Shown here one piece after another: positions 16,896-25,124 of a DNA stretch of 64,000 bases (the first letter of the stretch is position 1; every line of letters begins with the position of its first letter). This stretch comes from Sulfolobaceae archaeon (lineage in GTDB: Archaea; Thermoproteota; Thermoprotei_A; Sulfolobales; Sulfolobaceae). The stretch spans positions 124,001-188,000 of the forward strand of contig JAPNVD010000003.1 of assembly GCA_026627305.1 (NCBI GenBank), written 5' to 3'. Made by a program: the position numbers and the translations under genes. The notes below the pieces were generated by a model. That model was not told the origin of the DNA. It worked only from the letters and a program-made list of their open reading frames with translations, and made no database searches.

Positions 16896-17063
16896 ATGTC
16901 AGTAGAAGAGATAGTTAAGGTCTCAAGGAACTTTCAGGTAACGATTCCTGCTAAAATTCGCCAGAAGTTTAAGATAAAAGAAGGAGATCTAGTGAAAGTT
17001 ATATATGATGAGAATGAAAATGTTGTAAAGATCCAACTCTTAAAGGAACCTTGGAAAGCATAA
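16896..17063 (+). CDS. AbrB/SpoVT-domain protein
   Basis: 55 residues, ATG 16896. A complete AbrB/MazE swapped-hairpin domain: VKVSRNFQVTIPAKIRQKF, then IKEGDLVKVIYDE. These domains dimerise and bind DNA; many are antitoxins, but no toxin gene is next to it (the neighbours are TatD and an Lrs14-like regulator), so a stand-alone regulator is more likely. A TATA box about 26-35 bp upstream suggests a nearly leaderless mRNA. Confidence 0.85.
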   Translation: MSVEEIVKVSRNFQVTIPAKIRQKFKIKEGDLVKVIYDENENVVKIQLLKEPWKA

Positions 17064-17103
17064 GGTTAATTTTATTCCCTCCATATCTTTTTATTTCTTT
17101 TTA

Positions 17104-17844
17104 ATGTTAGTTGATTGTCATGCACATATCGATACAGACGATTTCGATAACGATAGAGATGAAGTGGTAAAGAAGTGCAATATAATAATAGTTAACGCTG
17201 GGGTAGATTATAATTCCAGCCTAAAATCCATAGATTTGGCTAACAAGTACACGAATGTAATACCCGCTGTAGGTCTACATCCTGAGTTCATTGGGGAAAA
17301 AGAGAAGGAGTTACCTCTAATCTTAGAACTGATTTCTAAGGTTAAGATAATTAGTGAAGTTGGCTTAGACTATTATTGGATTAAGGACAGTTCATTGAGA
17401 AAGAGGCAAATCGAAGTCCTGCAGAAGTTCTTTGAAATTGGAGAGAAGGAAGGTAAACCATTAATTGTCCATATCAGAGGAGGGATGAAGGATCTACTTC
17501 AACTAATATCATCTTACAAGCTTAAACTAGTAGTTCACGCATTTGAGGGGAGCGTTAAAGATGCGAAGAGGATCATAGACTATGGAGGTTATATATCAAT
17601 CCCACCGATAGTTGTGAGAGATAAGCAGAGACAAGAAATCGTGAAGAACGTTGAGCTTAGCAATCTATTGACCGAAACTGACTCACCATTCATGGGTGCT
17701 AAAAAGGGTGAAAGAAATGAACCATGCAATGTTAGATTAGCTATACAGAAGATCGCAGAGCTTAAAGGGCTCTCAGAAGAAGAAGTCGAGAATGTAATTT
17801 ATAATAACTTTATGAGACTGCTCAACCTCCAGATAAGATCCTAA
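17104..17844 (+). CDS. TatD-family metal-dependent deoxyribonuclease
   Basis: 246-residue TIM-barrel hydrolase. The motifs VDCHAHID (metal HxH, about 3-10), AVGLHPEF, SEVGLDYYW (metal Glu, about 94), IVHIRGG, VVHAFEGS and TETDSPFM (about 195) match the TatD family. Family members are Mg-dependent 3'-5' exonucleases linked to DNA repair or D-Tyr-tRNA editing. ATG 17104, 41 bp after the AbrB gene. Converges on the DUF123 gene with a 23-nt overlap. Confidence 0.9.
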   Translation: MLVDCHAHIDTDDFDNDRDEVVKKCNIIIVNAGVDYNSSLKSIDLANKYTNVIPAVGLHPEFIGEKEKELPLILELISKVKIISEVGLDYYWIKDSSLRKRQIEVLQKFFEIGEKEGKPLIVHIRGGMKDLLQLISSYKLKLVVHAFEGSVKDAKRIIDYGGYISIPPIVVRDKQRQEIVKNVELSNLLTETDSPFMGAKKGERNEPCNVRLAIQKIAELKGLSEEEVENVIYNNFMRLLNLQIRS

Positions 17845-18211
17845 CAATAAGAAAGAATTCTAGTAAACTTTCTATCTTGAACAAATGAGTTTCATTAAGT
17901 TTATCGTCAGTAGAGCCAAAGGATTTTACTCCAGTAAAATACGTTGAAAGAATCCTTGCTAGCTCTTTTTCATCCTTGCTTAATATTATAGCATCAATTG
18001 GCTTACATACTTCAGCGAGGTAATCTATATGCCAGAAATTCTTATATTTACTATAATTGTAAAGGTGTCTAAATACTCTAACTAGAGGATTATTTCCGCC
18101 AGAACCTACATAAACATATAACCCTTTATCTATGTAAAAGATACGACCACTTCTAGTCTTGATTTCATGTTCATTTTCACAATTTATAAGGATCAGATAA
18201 CCTGGTCTCAT
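17822..18211 (-). CDS. DUF123 GIY-YIG-like (Uri superfamily) protein
   Basis: 129 residues. GYLILINCENE at the start, GLYVYVGSGG (about 30-39), an RVFRHL strand-helix and FWHIDYL (about 59-65) match the archaeal DUF123/COG1833 family, related to GIY-YIG endonucleases and sometimes fused to endonuclease III. DNA or RNA cleavage is suggested by family, not shown. Its start is coupled by a 4-nt overlap to the upstream molybdenum hydroxylase gene, which is probably incidental in function. Confidence 0.82.
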   Translation of the reverse strand: MRPGYLILINCENEHEIKTRSGRIFYIDKGLYVYVGSGGNNPLVRVFRHLYNYSKYKNFWHIDYLAEVCKPIDAIILSKDEKELARILSTYFTGVKSFGSTDDKLNETHLFKIESLLEFFLIVRILSGG

Positions 18212-20265
18212 GAAATTATATCCTGTGGTTCTATAGGAGTCTTATTAAATTTCTTCTTTAACGCATTTTCTACAGCTAGGAATGTTGAAGCTAGTCCACC
18301 TATAGTTCCGGCTTCACCAACACCCCTAGACTGGGATGGAAGCTTTGATGGGTGCTCAATTATATTAAGGTTAATCCTTTTAGGAGCCTCAACAGCTGTA
18401 GATAGCCCACATTCCAAGATGTTTCCGCATAGTGGATTTCCGTTATCATCATAGATCATAGCCTCTCCAAGAACTTGCATTACTCCCTGAAGTATACCAC
18501 CATGGAGTTGACCTTCAATTTCTTCTCTATTTAAAATTCTTCCCACGTCATCTACGGCATAATAATCGATTACTGAAACTTTTCCAGTCTCCTTATTTAC
18601 ATCTACTATTGCTATATGTGCTCCAGGTGCAAATATAGTATCTCCTCTAAAGAACACTTCTATCTCCTTTCCTTCTAGTTTTTGGAGATCCTCAAGTGAG
18701 AGCCTATCTTTATTGATGCTCTTTAGTAACTCTCTTGACGCTAGTATAACTGCTGACCCAGCAGTACTACCTCCTCTAGAACCGAAACTTCCTATGGCTT
18801 CCTTAACGTAATCTGTTGAACCCGCATAAACATCTATTTTGTCCTCCGTTAGCCCTAGGGTTTCGGATGCAAGTTTTCTGAAAGTAGTATAGTATCCCTG
18901 TCCATGAGGTCCAATCCCCAAATATATGTTTACCTTACCGTTCTCTACCTTAATCTTAGCAGCCTCTCCTGGTGGAACTGATATTAAAGCTGTGAAGAAG
19001 GCGATCCCCAAACCTTTATCCTTGTATTTCTGTTTAATCTCTTTATATATGGAATATGCCTTTTCAAATACCTCACTATACCCAGCGCTATCGTATTTTA
19101 ATCCTAGAGGAGTTACATATCCATCATCGTCTACAAGGTTCTTCTTTCTTAGTTCCATTGGATCCATCCCAATTTCTTCTGCTAAATCGTTCATTAATGT
19201 TTCATGCATTAGTGCAGCCTCAGGTCTTCCTGCTCCTCTATAGAATCCCATGGGCGCGGTGTTCGTGAAAACGCCAATAGCATTAATTGATGCAAACCTT
19301 AACTTGTAAGGCCCATTAACTAATCTAGCTAGAAATAGAGGAGTCATAGGGCCAGCGCCAAAGGTATAAGCACCTATATTAACTATTATTGTACCCTCGA
19401 TTCCTAATGCTGTTCCATCTCTCTTAGCATAGAGTTTTAGATCCGATATTTCTCCCCTACCTGGTGAGTTAGCATTAGTTAAAAACTCGCTCCTAGTTTC
19501 TATCCATTTCACTGGCCTATGTAATTTCAACGATGCTATAGCAGCTAATACGTATTCGGGATAGCCTCCAGATTTATTACCGAAAGCACCTCCAACGTTA
19601 GGTGCTGATATTACCCTTATCTTTTCGGGAGACACTCCTAAAGCTTCTCTTAAATCGTCCCTAACCCTAAATGGTGCTTGTGTGCCCACATAGAGGTTAA
19701 GCGTATCTCCATCCCACCACGCTATACAACCCTTAGTTTCAATAGGGTTAGAAATGATTCTATTTTGCCTTAATTTTCTCCTCACAACCACCTCAGCCTC
19801 AGATTTTAGGGATAAATCCCCTCCATCAAAGTCCTGCGATATAGCTATGTTACTTTTAAGATCATCATGAATAGGCTTAGCGTTTATTGCTTCCTCAGGG
19901 TCCACAACTGGTTCAAGTGCTTCTATTTCCACGCTAGCGTTCTCTGCTACATCTTCTCCTTCGTATCTATCATTTACCACAACTGCTGCAATTGGCTGCC
20001 CGACAAAATTTACCTTCCCATCAGCTAGCACTGGATACCTTTTTACCTGTACATTCTTCATATCTGGGAATATCCTAGCAGGCATGTAGAGTTTTACATC
20101 TTCCCATTTTAAGGTTAATAACGCGTTTTCAGGTAGAGAAATGCTCCTTATTATTCCTCTAGCCACATGCGATCTTATAACATATAGCGTTACAGTATTT
20201 GGTAGTACTATATCGTCTATATACTTTGATTTCCCAGTGATGATAGGTAGGTGTTCTTGGATCAC
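18208..20265 (-). CDS. Molybdenum hydroxylase (aldehyde oxidoreductase) large subunit
   Basis: 685 residues of the xanthine oxidase/CutA family, holding the molybdopterin cytosine dinucleotide site. It has GGAFGNKSG (about 222), GFYRGAGRPEA (about 336) and the catalytic Glu in RGVGEAGT (about 645). The second segment rules out a Cu-Mo form I CO dehydrogenase, which has a Cys in that loop. In Sulfolobus such enzymes oxidise glyceraldehyde to glycerate for the branched Entner-Doudoroff pathway; this fits the glycerate kinase here. Start GTG 20265. Its FAD and 2Fe-2S subunits are not adjacent; one candidate pair lies at 51.5-52.8 kb. Confidence 0.88.
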   Translation of the reverse strand: MIQEHLPIITGKSKYIDDIVLPNTVTLYVIRSHVARGIIRSISLPENALLTLKWEDVKLYMPARIFPDMKNVQVKRYPVLADGKVNFVGQPIAAVVVNDRYEGEDVAENASVEIEALEPVVDPEEAINAKPIHDDLKSNIAISQDFDGGDLSLKSEAEVVVRRKLRQNRIISNPIETKGCIAWWDGDTLNLYVGTQAPFRVRDDLREALGVSPEKIRVISAPNVGGAFGNKSGGYPEYVLAAIASLKLHRPVKWIETRSEFLTNANSPGRGEISDLKLYAKRDGTALGIEGTIIVNIGAYTFGAGPMTPLFLARLVNGPYKLRFASINAIGVFTNTAPMGFYRGAGRPEAALMHETLMNDLAEEIGMDPMELRKKNLVDDDGYVTPLGLKYDSAGYSEVFEKAYSIYKEIKQKYKDKGLGIAFFTALISVPPGEAAKIKVENGKVNIYLGIGPHGQGYYTTFRKLASETLGLTEDKIDVYAGSTDYVKEAIGSFGSRGGSTAGSAVILASRELLKSINKDRLSLEDLQKLEGKEIEVFFRGDTIFAPGAHIAIVDVNKETGKVSVIDYYAVDDVGRILNREEIEGQLHGGILQGVMQVLGEAMIYDDNGNPLCGNILECGLSTAVEAPKRINLNIIEHPSKLPSQSRGVGEAGTIGGLASTFLAVENALKKKFNKTPIEPQDIIS

Positions 20266-20342
20266 ATTATAACGTAATAGTAGACACTAAAAAGTTTTGC
20301 TACTAAACTGAAATAATAACAGAAAAATATTTTAATAATATG

Positions 20343-20798
20343 TTATTTACTAGTCAGCTTTTCTAGAGCTTTAATCGCTTCATCAACGTGTCTTTCGGGA
20401 GAAAACTGAGAGTTATAAGCATGCACTATTATTCCTTCTTCCTTAGAGATCACGTAAGTGATCCTTGAGGGTAATATAAAGCCCTCAGCGTCATATAATT
20501 TCCTTATCTTCTTGTCAACATCTGAGACAAGTATGAAAGGTAAATTGTATTTCTGTTTAAACTTCCTATGTGATTCAGGTGGATCTGAACTCACACCTAT
20601 AACTGCTGCATTATATTTGGAAAGCCTATTCCAAGAATCTCTAAACGAGCATGCTTCTCTAGTGCAACCTGGAGTATCATCTTTAGGGTAGAAATATAGC
20701 ACTACATGAAACTTCTTAACGTAATCGTATAACCTAAATTTATTTCCATTATCGTCTACTGCCTCAAAATCTGGAGCTTTTATACCTAGTTTTAGCAT
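20343..20798 (-). CDS. Peroxiredoxin, Bcp/PrxQ type
   Basis: 151 residues. The peroxidatic cysteine is C45 in [10 protein letters not shown] and the probable resolving cysteine is C50, the PrxQ/Bcp spacing. The FYPKDDTPG strand and the C-terminal helix are intact. It reduces hydrogen peroxide and organic peroxides using thiols, possibly recycled through the thioredoxin reductase pathway, of which a TrxB is encoded at the right end of the window. ATG 20798; monocistronic. Confidence 0.93.
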   Translation of the reverse strand: MLKLGIKAPDFEAVDDNGNKFRLYDYVKKFHVVLYFYPKDDTPGCTREACSFRDSWNRLSKYNAAVIGVSSDPPESHRKFKQKYNLPFILVSDVDKKIRKLYDAEGFILPSRITYVISKEEGIIVHAYNSQFSPERHVDEAIKALEKLTSK

Positions 20799-20943
20799 AA
20801 TAGATATATCTATTTAAGGTTAATATATCTATTTTTAAAAGAATCTTTAATAACGTTTATTTATAGGATTTCTATCAAAAGCACAAATAATACGTCAAGT
20901 ATTTAGTAAACAGGAAGCTAATGGTTACAAAGTCGAGAAGAGT

Positions 20944-20961
20944 CTAGCCCTTTAGGGCGAG
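20944..20961. repeat. Short hairpin resembling an IS200/IS605 end (weak)
   Basis: GCCC-TTTA-GGGC (20947-20958), extended by CT/AG outside one mismatch, is followed by GTAAGAAGTTAG. A G+C hairpin with a TTTA loop followed by a purine-rich tail resembles the right ends of archaeal IS200/IS605-type elements. No tnpA or tnpB remnant is visible in the flanks, and the resemblance is short, so this is only a hint of an old insertion scar in the spacer 20799-21061. Confidence 0.2.
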
Positions 20962-21061
20962 TAAGAAGTTAGTTCTTCGCGATCTATAACATCTTCATTA
21001 GTATTGGGAACAGGTGTTTTAGCTATATGTCACAGCGATAAGTTAGAACTTTAAGGATATG

Positions 21062-21147
21062 CGCCGGGGGCGGGATTTGAACCCGCGCGGGGTGGAACCC
21101 CAGCGGCTTAGCAGGCCGCCGCCCTAACCAGGCTAGGCGACCCCGGC
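21062..21147 (-). tRNA. tRNA-Ser (anticodon GCT)
   Basis: On the minus strand the sequence starts GCCGGGG and ends CCCCGGC plus a G discriminator, forming a 7-bp acceptor stem. The anticodon arm is GCGGC-CTGCTAA-GCCGC, giving anticodon GCT for AGC/AGT codons. A long variable arm (GGGG/CCCC pair) identifies a class II tRNA, and the T arm is GCGGG-TTCAAAT-CCCGC. 86 nt, no intron, CCA not encoded. AGATAAATAG about 25 bp upstream may be its TATA box. It follows the SRP RNA gene by 43 bp on the same strand. Confidence 0.96.
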
Positions 21148-21190
21148 ACAATTTAAATGTCTTCTAACCTCTATTTATCTTTTTCTCAAC

Positions 21191-21502
21191 GGGGGCTAGA
21201 CCCCCTACCCCATAGCTACCTCTAACAGTAGTTCCCCCTAACCCTTCTCTACTCGGTGACCAGTGAACGCCCGCGCCTGGGCACAGTTGCTCCCTTCCGG
21301 GCCTGGCTGGTTCCCCCAGTAAGTGTGGTATCCCCTCTTCCTCCGAAGAGGGAATCCACACACGCGAGGCCCCACTGGGCGAGTTTCATCGTTGGGTTAG
21401 GGCTACTGTTAGAGGATCACCATGAGGTAGGAGTTACTGGCGCCTGCATTACGCCTCGCAGGTTACAGGGGCTGGCGAGACCCCCCGCCCTACCTAGCCC
21501 CC
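21191..21502 (-). ncRNA. 7S signal recognition particle RNA
   Basis: About 312 nt, very G+C-rich against AT-rich flanks. The 5' end GGGGGCTAG pairs with CTAGCCCCC at the 3' end to close the archaeal SRP rod. The S domain has the conserved SRP54-binding helix 8 with GGAAGGGAGCA in CCGGAAGGGAGCAACTG, and a GNAR-type helix 6 hairpin in the CTTCGGAGG region. It forms the scaffold for SRP19/SRP54 and targets membrane and secreted proteins. Ends were set by helix closure and are accurate to a few bases. Divergent from polB3. Confidence 0.95.
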
Positions 21503-21545
21503 TTAATATTATTAATCTGTACGTCTAATAAATTAAACTGATAAA

Positions 21546-23918
21546 ATGCAAAAGAACTTCTATATACTAGATTGCTCCACCGAAGTTGAAGGAGATAGCA
21601 ATGTAGTCTATATTTGGGCTATTGATGAGGATAATAATAGAGTAGCGTTAATCGATAGGAACTTTATACCTTACTTTTATGTAGTCTTAAATTCAGAACA
21701 AGATTATGAGCGTATTGAGGCTAAGGTTAGGCATATAATTGGTGCAGAAAAGAAGATAGTGAAAATTGAAAGAAAAGTGATGAAATACTATGGTAAAGAA
21801 GTCCCAGTATTAAAAATATATATCTCATCTAATTTGTTTTGGAAGAAATTAAAGGATGAGCTATCGAGAGTGGATGGCGTTAAAGATGTATTAGAGGCTG
21901 ATATCAGACCTAGTTTAAGGTATATGATCAATAACGAGCTATATCCCTTCACCTGGTATACTATGGAAGTTGAGGAGGTCAATAATAAGTACAAGTTAAG
22001 AGTAGATAAAGTGTATGAGATAAAGAAAATATTAGGTAGTCTTGAGAGTAAAGAAACTTTATTGCCGGATCTAAGGATTATGGCGTTTTCAATAGTAGTA
22101 TATAACAAATACGGATATCCTGATCCAAGAAGAGATAGAATTCTCGCAATAGTTGCTCATACCAAAGATGGTGTAAAGTTATTCGTTCAAAACGATAATG
22201 AGTCTGATGATGCTAGAATTATACAACAATTTGTGGATTTCATAAATAGTTACGATCCAGACATAATATTTGGGTTTAACTCCAATGCGTTTGATTGGCC
22301 ATATCTTCTCCAAAGGGCGGAAAACAAGGGGATTAGAGTCTACATCTCTAGGAAACCTGATACAGGAGCAAATCAGGGAATTTATGGACATTATGGTATA
22401 GCTGGAAGGTTAAACATAGATTTGGCAGGTTTTATTGAGTCGTTTGCTGATATAAAGATAAAGACGTTAGATAACATAGCAGAGTATTTAGGTTTAATGC
22501 AGAAAAACGAGATAGTTAAAGTAGACTGGTATGATATACCTAAGATGTGGGAGAAAGAGAAGGATAAATTTATCAAATACGCTGAATTTATAGGAAAGGC
22601 GATATATAAGCTAGGTTTAACGTTGTTAGACTTTATTGAACAGCTAAGCAAGATAACTGGTTTGCCCGCTGATATCTTATCAAACGCAAGTGTGGGTAAT
22701 AGAGTTGAATGGCTGATAATTAGGAATGCTTATAAAATGAATGAACTAGTTCCGAATAGGAACGAGAAAGAAGTCGAAAGTTATAGAGGAGGTTTAGTTA
22801 TTGAGCCCAAACCTGGAATTCACAATGATGTTTACGTTTTAGATTTCTCTTCCATGTATCCATCATTAATGATAAAGTACAATATAGGGCCTGACACTCT
22901 TGTTCAGGAGGAATGTAATGACTGTTATGAGGCTCCAGAGGTTGGATATAAGTTCAGAAAGGAACCCCCTGGGATATACAAGACTTTAATAGCTAGGCTA
23001 GTAGAAGAAAGGAGGAAGATTAAAGAAGAGCTAGAAAAGGTAAACGATGAAACGTTAAAGAGATTGTTAAATGAGAGGCAAAAGGCGATAAAGGTGATGA
23101 CTAATGCGTTTTATGGTTATATGGGATGGCAGACGGCCAGGTGGTATAGTAAAGAAGGTGCCGAGGCGGTTACAGCATGGGGGAGGCAAACGATCTTAAC
23201 TGCAGCTAATATGGCTAAAGAAATGGGATTCAGTGTTATATATGGAGATACTGATTCCATATTCGTTCACGGTGACGGTAATAAGGTAAATGAGTTGATC
23301 AATAAAATAAATGGAACGTTAGGATTAGAAATAAAGATCGACAAACATTTCGTTAGGGTACTCTTTACAGAGGCAAAGAAGAAGTATGCTGGAATTGATG
23401 ATAAAGGTGAAATAGACATAACTGGCTTTGAAGCTATAAGAAGTGATTGGTGTGATTATGCTAAGGAAGTTCAACGTGGAGTTATAGAGACGATATTAAA
23501 GACAGGTGATGTGAACGCTTCAATAAAGTATGTGAAGGATAGGATACTTAAGTTGAGGAGGAGGGAGTTTAGAATCGAAGATCTAGTTATATGGAAATCC
23601 ATAGATAGGGATATAAGCGAATATGATAGATCTGATCCTCACATAGTAGCGGCATTAAAAGCTATCAAAGCTGGTTACCCTGTGTTCAAAGGTGGTAAGA
23701 TAGGTTATGTGATAGTTAAAGGTGTTGGCAAGATATCAGACAGAGCTGAACCATATTTTATGGTTAAAGATCTTTCTATTATCGATGTCGAGTATTATAT
23801 AGATAAACAAATAGTCCCTGCAGCTATGAGGGTTTTAGACATATTCGGTGTAAAAGAAAATACCTTAAAAGAAAATGTAGTGGATATAACTTCTTTCTTC
23901 AGCCTTAAGAAGAAATGA
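21546..23918 (+). CDS. Family B DNA polymerase, PolB3 type
   Basis: 790 residues. Polymerase motifs are intact: A with LDFSSMYPS (432-440), B with KVMTNAFYGYMG (516-527), C with YGDTDS (566-571) and KKYAG. The N-terminal exonuclease domain is altered: where motif Exo I should read DIE it reads SIV (182-184), and Exo III has Ile349 instead of Asp in the YxxxD pattern; Exo II (NSNAFD) is kept. Proofreading is therefore likely weak or absent. Adjacent to dnaG, as for Dpo3 of S. solfataricus as I recall. ATG 21546, divergent from SRP RNA. Confidence 0.93.
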   Translation: MQKNFYILDCSTEVEGDSNVVYIWAIDEDNNRVALIDRNFIPYFYVVLNSEQDYERIEAKVRHIIGAEKKIVKIERKVMKYYGKEVPVLKIYISSNLFWKKLKDELSRVDGVKDVLEADIRPSLRYMINNELYPFTWYTMEVEEVNNKYKLRVDKVYEIKKILGSLESKETLLPDLRIMAFSIVVYNKYGYPDPRRDRILAIVAHTKDGVKLFVQNDNESDDARIIQQFVDFINSYDPDIIFGFNSNAFDWPYLLQRAENKGIRVYISRKPDTGANQGIYGHYGIAGRLNIDLAGFIESFADIKIKTLDNIAEYLGLMQKNEIVKVDWYDIPKMWEKEKDKFIKYAEFIGKAIYKLGLTLLDFIEQLSKITGLPADILSNASVGNRVEWLIIRNAYKMNELVPNRNEKEVESYRGGLVIEPKPGIHNDVYVLDFSSMYPSLMIKYNIGPDTLVQEECNDCYEAPEVGYKFRKEPPGIYKTLIARLVEERRKIKEELEKVNDETLKRLLNERQKAIKVMTNAFYGYMGWQTARWYSKEGAEAVTAWGRQTILTAANMAKEMGFSVIYGDTDSIFVHGDGNKVNELINKINGTLGLEIKIDKHFVRVLFTEAKKKYAGIDDKGEIDITGFEAIRSDWCDYAKEVQRGVIETILKTGDVNASIKYVKDRILKLRRREFRIEDLVIWKSIDRDISEYDRSDPHIVAALKAIKAGYPVFKGGKIGYVIVKGVGKISDRAEPYFMVKDLSIIDVEYYIDKQIVPAAMRVLDIFGVKENTLKENVVDITSFFSLKKK

Positions 23919-25119
23919 TATCATTAAACGTTAAGATCTCTACATTCTCAGGTTTCTTTGTAATACCCCCAATCCTAGCCCCTATTATTAACTTAATCTC
24001 TTTTTGTGATGCTAGCTCTACTAGCCTTTGGGTTATTACTCCGTCAAATATTATGTACGTTACTTTATTGTCCTGTAAACTCTCTAATTTAGGAATTATT
24101 TCTCTAACTTGAACCCTATCTACTACATTCCAGTTAGAATCATAAAATACGCCTTGTAACGTGCCTACTAGTTTCTTAGTCTCCTCTATTACATTGGCTG
24201 GTAGGTTTATCGTAAGTGTAATGGTTGGTTGTACAGGTTGTTGTATTTGAGGTGTGGCTTCTACTGCACTAGGTTGTTGCGTTTCTAATTTTTGGGCTTC
24301 TTGCACTTTCTTTAAATATTGAGGTAATGGCATCATATTTGATAACGCTTTTGCGATTTCCTTGCCAGTTAACTCTTCTACTTCTCTACCCTGTGGTGCT
24401 CTAGCTACATAGTCTATTTTTACGTTATGGGATAATAGTTCCTTTAGTATCAGATCTCCGCCGTGATCACCATCAAGAAATGCTATTACTGTTTTCTTTT
24501 GTTTGGATAGCTCAATTACAGTTTGTGGTATTTTCTCTTGCGCACCCTCTACAGCTATCACGTTCTTATAACCATACCTAAGTAAATTGATGACATCAGC
24601 CCTCCCTTCTACAATTATTAAGTTAGGATCCTTATCTACATCAGGACCAGCAGGCAGTTTTTCTGGACCATATTCTATTAACTCTGCTGTTCTTACTGCT
24701 GAACTTATCTGATATATGACTTCTTTGATGTCAAAAGTCTTTTCTTTGCTCCAAGTCGACAGTATTTGTTTAGCTCTTTCAATTATCTTATTGATCCTCT
24801 CAGCTCTTATATCTTGGATCTCTTTTAATTGAAACGTTGAATTGTAAGGTCCTACCTTATCAACGTTCTCGACCATAGCAGCTATTAAAGAGGTTTCTAT
24901 TTTATCTAAATTGGATGGTATTACGATTTCTCCTTCAGTCTTGTTTCCCTTTTGTTTAATCTCAACAACTATCCTTCCTATCCTTCCTTTATCTTGTAGT
25001 TCTCTGAGATCAAATTCCTCTCCAAATAAGTTTTCGGTTTGTCCAAATATCGCGCCTATTACATCCGGTTTATCTACTATACCATCTACTTCAAATTTGA
25101 GTACAATATTGTACTTCAT
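23905..25119 (-). CDS. dnaG: Archaeal DnaG-type primase
   Basis: 404 residues from ATG 25119, chosen over GTG 25128 because GGTGA lies six bases before the ATG. The TOPRIM domain is in the middle: IIVEGRADVINLL (Glu, about 172), then IAFLDGDHGG (DxD, about 219-221). The C-terminal region is Gln/Pro-rich then a small folded domain. In Sulfolobus DnaG synthesises primers and is also a stable part of the RNA exosome. Overlaps polB3 convergently by 14 nt, and tyrS is directly upstream on the same strand. Confidence 0.94.
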   Translation of the reverse strand: MKYNIVLKFEVDGIVDKPDVIGAIFGQTENLFGEEFDLRELQDKGRIGRIVVEIKQKGNKTEGEIVIPSNLDKIETSLIAAMVENVDKVGPYNSTFQLKEIQDIRAERINKIIERAKQILSTWSKEKTFDIKEVIYQISSAVRTAELIEYGPEKLPAGPDVDKDPNLIIVEGRADVINLLRYGYKNVIAVEGAQEKIPQTVIELSKQKKTVIAFLDGDHGGDLILKELLSHNVKIDYVARAPQGREVEELTGKEIAKALSNMMPLPQYLKKVQEAQKLETQQPSAVEATPQIQQPVQPTITLTINLPANVIEETKKLVGTLQGVFYDSNWNVVDRVQVREIIPKLESLQDNKVTYIIFDGVITQRLVELASQKEIKLIIGARIGGITKKPENVEILTFNDIISS

Positions 25120-25124
25120 AAGTT

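Noticed and set aside
16896-17063. Toxin-antitoxin pair with the AbrB-like gene
   Set aside because: The AbrB domain alone is present; neither neighbour (TatD nuclease, Lrs14-like regulator) resembles a VapC, MazF or other toxin.
18208-20265. CO dehydrogenase large subunit
   Set aside because: The active-site loop lacks the Cys of Cu-Mo form I CO dehydrogenases and reads GFYRGAGRPE as in aldehyde/xanthine-type enzymes.
21164-21528. Protein-coding frames across the G+C-rich interval
   Set aside because: The interval is fully explained by the 7S SRP RNA, with a closing helix and SRP54-binding motif; the frames are by-products of its composition.
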